The notes under the pieces were generated by a model that had not been told where the DNA came from, ran no database searches, and saw only the letters and a list, made by a program, of their open reading frames with translations. From the NCBI GenBank assembly GCA_964545855.1, contig CAZJHD010000010.1:1-64000 (forward strand): a stretch of 64,000 nt of DNA, written 5' to 3'. This document shows positions 61,493-64,000 of the stretch, piece by piece (the stretch's first letter is position 1; the number at the start of each line of letters is the position of its first letter). Source of the stretch: CAZJHD01 sp964545855 (GTDB lineage: Bacteria > Planctomycetota > UBA1135 > JACQFD01). The translations under genes were made by a program, and so were the position numbers.

Positions 61493-63354
61493 AGGATCGC
61501 CCTCTCGCCGACGCGCGCCGGCCACACGGTCCTGCGCCCGACCTGCGTCGTGCTCTCCGCCACGAACTGCGTGAAGGAGTTCACGGAGGCATAGAGCGCG
61601 AGGAAACGCTCCAGCACGCAGGCGAAGAGGTAGTGGGATCCGCCGACGTAGTGCTGGCCGTCGAACTTGGCCGTCACCTCGATGCCGCGGCAGAGCCCGC
61701 TCCCCGTCTCGTGCGCGACGCGGCGGAAGACGCTGCGGGAGCTCAAGCTCGCGAGACCGTCGATCTGCCGCCGGTGCGCCGGCGATCCCTCGAGATCGTG
61801 GATCGCGAGGATCTCCTGGAGTCGCCGTCGGCCGGCATCGCCGGAGACGAGCGCCAGATGGTTCAACGCGAGGTTCGAGACGAGGCGCCAGCGCGCGCGT
61901 CCGCGCATCGCCGGGAGCACCGGGCGCGTCGGACGGCGGAGCGCACGCACGTCGAGGGCCGCCTCGTCCCTGAGCGTGAAGCCCCGCTGCCCCTCGTCGA
62001 TCGAGAGCCGCGCCGCCTTGCCCCGGTTGGTGCAGGTCGCGCGCACCACCACCGTGTCCTGGTCCGGGCTCGTGGCACGGAACGCGTCGTCCACGAACGA
62101 GAGGAACACGTCCGTGCCGGGATACTCGTCCTCACGCGCCGCCGCGTCGAAGCTCGCCGCGCCCTGCACCGACTCCGTCGCGATCCTGCGCGACGACGCC
62201 CAGTAGGCTCGCTCCGCGTCGGCCTGCTCGCCGTGGTGGATCGAGTAGAAGGGCCGGTAGACGGTGACGGCGCTGGAGCGCGGATCGACGGCACGCACGT
62301 CGTCGATCGAGAAGACTTCGTAGGAGGTGGCCAGCCGATCGCTCGGGCGGACGCGATACTCCGGGGCGCGATGGGTCAGCCGGATCGGCTCCATCGTCAT
62401 CGGGAAGAGATTCGCGATCGGCGTGACGCCGAGACGGAACTGCTCCTTGCGGATCTGCTGATCGAGCTCGCGATCGGCGCCGTCGAGGTGCAGCGTGATC
62501 GTCACCTTTCCCTGGATCTCCGCATCGCGGATCGCGGCGAGCCCGGTGATGTCGAAGAAGAGGTACTTCTCCGGGAGCACGAAGTACTCGTGGAGCAAGC
62601 GGAACCCGAGGAGCGACGGCTTCGGGTAGGGCAGGAGCCCCTCCGAGGACTCGAAGCCGACGGCACGCACGATCGGCTTCGTGACGCGCTCGGTCCTACG
62701 CGTGCGCGCCTTCTTCGACACGTCCTCCCCACGGACGTCCATGGCGCGGCAGTCGCGCACCACCGACTCGTGGATCCTCCGGGCGATGGCGGGATCGCCA
62801 TGCACGTAGATGCGGAGCGTGTCCAGGCCCAGGGCGGCCCACTCGACGTCGGGCCGGGGCGTGATCTCGAGCGTGAGCTGCGCCGAGTCGCCCTGGCTCC
62901 CGCTCGACGAGACGTAGCCGACGGCGGTGATGTCGATGGGCCACAGCGTGAGCGGGTAGCAGGTGCGGAACTCGCAGCGGACGCCCCCCGCCTCCGGCGG
63001 AGCGGTGACCGCGTGACCAGCGGGAACCACGTGCGCGCCGGTGAGCTTGCCCTTCCCCGCCGCCGGCTCCGCCTGGATCATCGCGAAGGAGGGCGTCGGC
63101 GCGAGGAGATGGGGATAGAGCATCCCCAGGAGCGCGTCGGTCACCTCCGGGAGATCGTCGTCGAACTTGAGGCGCGTGCGCGCCGACAGGAAGGCGAAAA
63201 CCTCGATCAGCCGCTCCACGTGCGGATCGGCGCAGGCCGTGTCGTCGACTCCGAGTCGCTCCGCCGTCTGCGGGTAGCGGCGGCGAAACTCGGCACCGAG
63301 CTGGCGCACGTAGCCGAGTTCCTGCTCGTAGTAGGTGTAGAGGTCGTCCCTCAC
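61489..63354 (-). CDS. tssF: T6SS baseplate protein TssF
   Basis: The GTG at 63354 overlaps the tssE stop (GTGA). The 621-residue product opens with YTYYEQELGYVRQLGAEFRR, followed by RRYPQTAERLG and DPHVERLIEVFAFLSARTRL, the TssF N-terminus. LLGMLYPHLLAPTPSFAMIQ, CRAMDVRGEDVSKKARTRRT and ALNHLALVSGDAGRRRLQEI are also visible. It forms the baseplate wedge with TssG. Confidence 0.94.
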   Translation of the reverse strand: MRDDLYTYYEQELGYVRQLGAEFRRRYPQTAERLGVDDTACADPHVERLIEVFAFLSARTRLKFDDDLPEVTDALLGMLYPHLLAPTPSFAMIQAEPAAGKGKLTGAHVVPAGHAVTAPPEAGGVRCEFRTCYPLTLWPIDITAVGYVSSSGSQGDSAQLTLEITPRPDVEWAALGLDTLRIYVHGDPAIARRIHESVVRDCRAMDVRGEDVSKKARTRRTERVTKPIVRAVGFESSEGLLPYPKPSLLGFRLLHEYFVLPEKYLFFDITGLAAIRDAEIQGKVTITLHLDGADRELDQQIRKEQFRLGVTPIANLFPMTMEPIRLTHRAPEYRVRPSDRLATSYEVFSIDDVRAVDPRSSAVTVYRPFYSIHHGEQADAERAYWASSRRIATESVQGAASFDAAAREDEYPGTDVFLSFVDDAFRATSPDQDTVVVRATCTNRGKAARLSIDEGQRGFTLRDEAALDVRALRRPTRPVLPAMRGRARWRLVSNLALNHLALVSGDAGRRRLQEILAIHDLEGSPAHRRQIDGLASLSSRSVFRRVAHETGSGLCRGIEVTAKFDGQHYVGGSHYLFACVLERFLALYASVNSFTQFVAESTTQVGRRTVWPARVGERAIL

Positions 63355-63896
63355 GCTTGCTCGCCCCGGACCTCGTGCGCGCGATTCTCGAGCTTGAGCC
63401 GCGTGTCGAAGAGGATCGGCGTGACTTCGGGATCGACGCGAAGGTCGCCGACGATGCGGAACCAGAGGTCGAGCCGGCCCTTCTCGGCGCTCGGATCCGC
63501 CATCGACTGGACCTCCACGCCTTCGATGCGCGGCTCGAAGCGCGCCAGCGCGTCGAGGATCGCCATGCGGATGCGCCGCTTGTCGACGTCGCTGCTCAGG
63601 CTGATCGACGAGGGATCTCGAACGCCGTAGGTGAACACCGATTCGCGCACGAGCGGGCAGTCCCCGTCCTCGGGATCGGCCTCCGGCTCACCGGGCACCG
63701 CTTCGGGGGTCCGGCGGGTGTTCAGGAGCCACGAGAGGTCGCGGCGGACCGAATCGACGTAGTCCTGGAGATCCCACTCCCACGTCGAGCGCGAATTCGG
63801 ATCGGCCGGTCGGCCGAGCGGTCGATCGAGCGTCTCGTCGAGGAGCCGGTCGAGCACGGAGACCGGAACGACCAGGGACTCGCGGCCGCGCGCCAT
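63351..63896 (-). CDS. tssE: T6SS baseplate protein TssE (gp25-like)
   Basis: The ATG at 63896 gives 181 residues. The gp25/lysozyme-like core is recognisable by SVRRDLSWLLNTRRTPEAVP, LVRESVFTYGVRD, RIRMAILDALARFEPRIEGV and LWFRIVGDLRVDPEVTPILF. The start is MARGRESLVVPVSVLDRLLD. TssE is a structural baseplate subunit that has lost lysozyme activity. It is 3 bases after an upstream gene that continues beyond the window. Confidence 0.9.
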   Translation of the reverse strand: MARGRESLVVPVSVLDRLLDETLDRPLGRPADPNSRSTWEWDLQDYVDSVRRDLSWLLNTRRTPEAVPGEPEADPEDGDCPLVRESVFTYGVRDPSSISLSSDVDKRRIRMAILDALARFEPRIEGVEVQSMADPSAEKGRLDLWFRIVGDLRVDPEVTPILFDTRLKLENRAHEVRGEQA

Positions 63897-63899
63897 GGC

Positions 63900-64000
63900 T
63901 CAGGGCGCCTTCGGAGCGTCGCCGGCCGTGTCCCGGATCGTCAGCTCGCCGAGGGAAGGGAGCGGAACGTCCTCGTCGCCGACGAGGAAGCACTTCAGCC
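63900..64000 (-). CDS. C-terminus of an upstream gene (partial)
   Basis: The last 33 codons of a minus-strand gene are visible, ending CFLVGDEDVPLPSLGELTIR and DTAGDAPKAP before the stop at 63900. The gene is 3 bases upstream of tssE and very probably part of the T6SS operon. From position it might be hcp or another sheath/tube component, but the short fragment does not show this, so I leave it unassigned. Confidence 0.55.
   Translation of the reverse strand, partial: LKCFLVGDEDVPLPSLGELTIRDTAGDAPKAP

Overview
The window is about 64 kb of very GC-rich, densely coding bacterial DNA. GTG and TTG starts are common, and many genes overlap the next by four bases (ATGA or GTGA). The gene content suggests a Planctomycetota-like or similar deep-branching environmental bacterium: a planctomycete-style TlpA protein, secreted FG-GAP/VCBS and ASPIC/UnbV proteins, many TPR proteins, an ECF sigma factor with a zinc-finger TPR partner, a DUF547 protein, queuosine genes and a large chromosomal type VI secretion locus. 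This taxonomic call is inference; there is no rRNA or other phylogenetic marker here.

Layout. (1) 1-5.3 kb: the end of an O-antigen ligase-like TPR membrane protein, then a TlpA-like thioredoxin gene whose first active-site cysteine codon is an in-frame TGA followed by a SECIS-like hairpin (probable selenoprotein). After it come a degraded duplicate of the ligase tail, an antisense lipoprotein gene, and a second, headless copy of the thioredoxin with the same TGA and hairpin. (2) 5.4-13 kb: a secreted/lipoprotein pair, a polyprenyl-phosphate-mannose-synthase-like GT2, a membrane glycosyltransferase and a second O-antigen ligase-TPR fusion. (3) 13-18 kb: glnA, a branched-chain aminotransferase, a class V aminotransferase and pdxA, with a striking dyad upstream of glnA. 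(4) 18-29 kb: an ECF sigma/zinc-finger TPR/secreted protein operon, queG, a zinc-ribbon protein, a DUF547 protein, a TPR-ASPIC/UnbV pair and a large FG-GAP protein. (5) 29-43 kb: thiE, queA, a processive GT2, then a seven-gene minus-strand operon (asparaginase, NAD(P)H-hydrate dehydratase, HEAT protein, YdjY-like protein, membrane protein, inositol-phosphate synthase, GT87-like mannosyltransferase), a bifunctional-nuclease gene and tRNA-Ser(TGA). (6) 43-64 kb: a minus-strand type VI secretion operon running past the right edge: tssE, F, G, H(ClpV), VgrG, a 1271-residue unknown protein, tssJ, K, L, M and tagF. tssA, tssB, tssC and hcp are not seen and may lie beyond the edge.

How it fits together. 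The glycosyltransferases, ligase-like polymerases and inositol-phosphate synthase point to envelope polysaccharide or glycolipid synthesis. The T6SS block holds most of the membrane complex, baseplate, spike and recycling ATPase. The most unusual elements are the duplicated Sec-TGA thioredoxin locus at the left end and the zinc-cluster, kinase-fold-like protein inside the T6SS operon.
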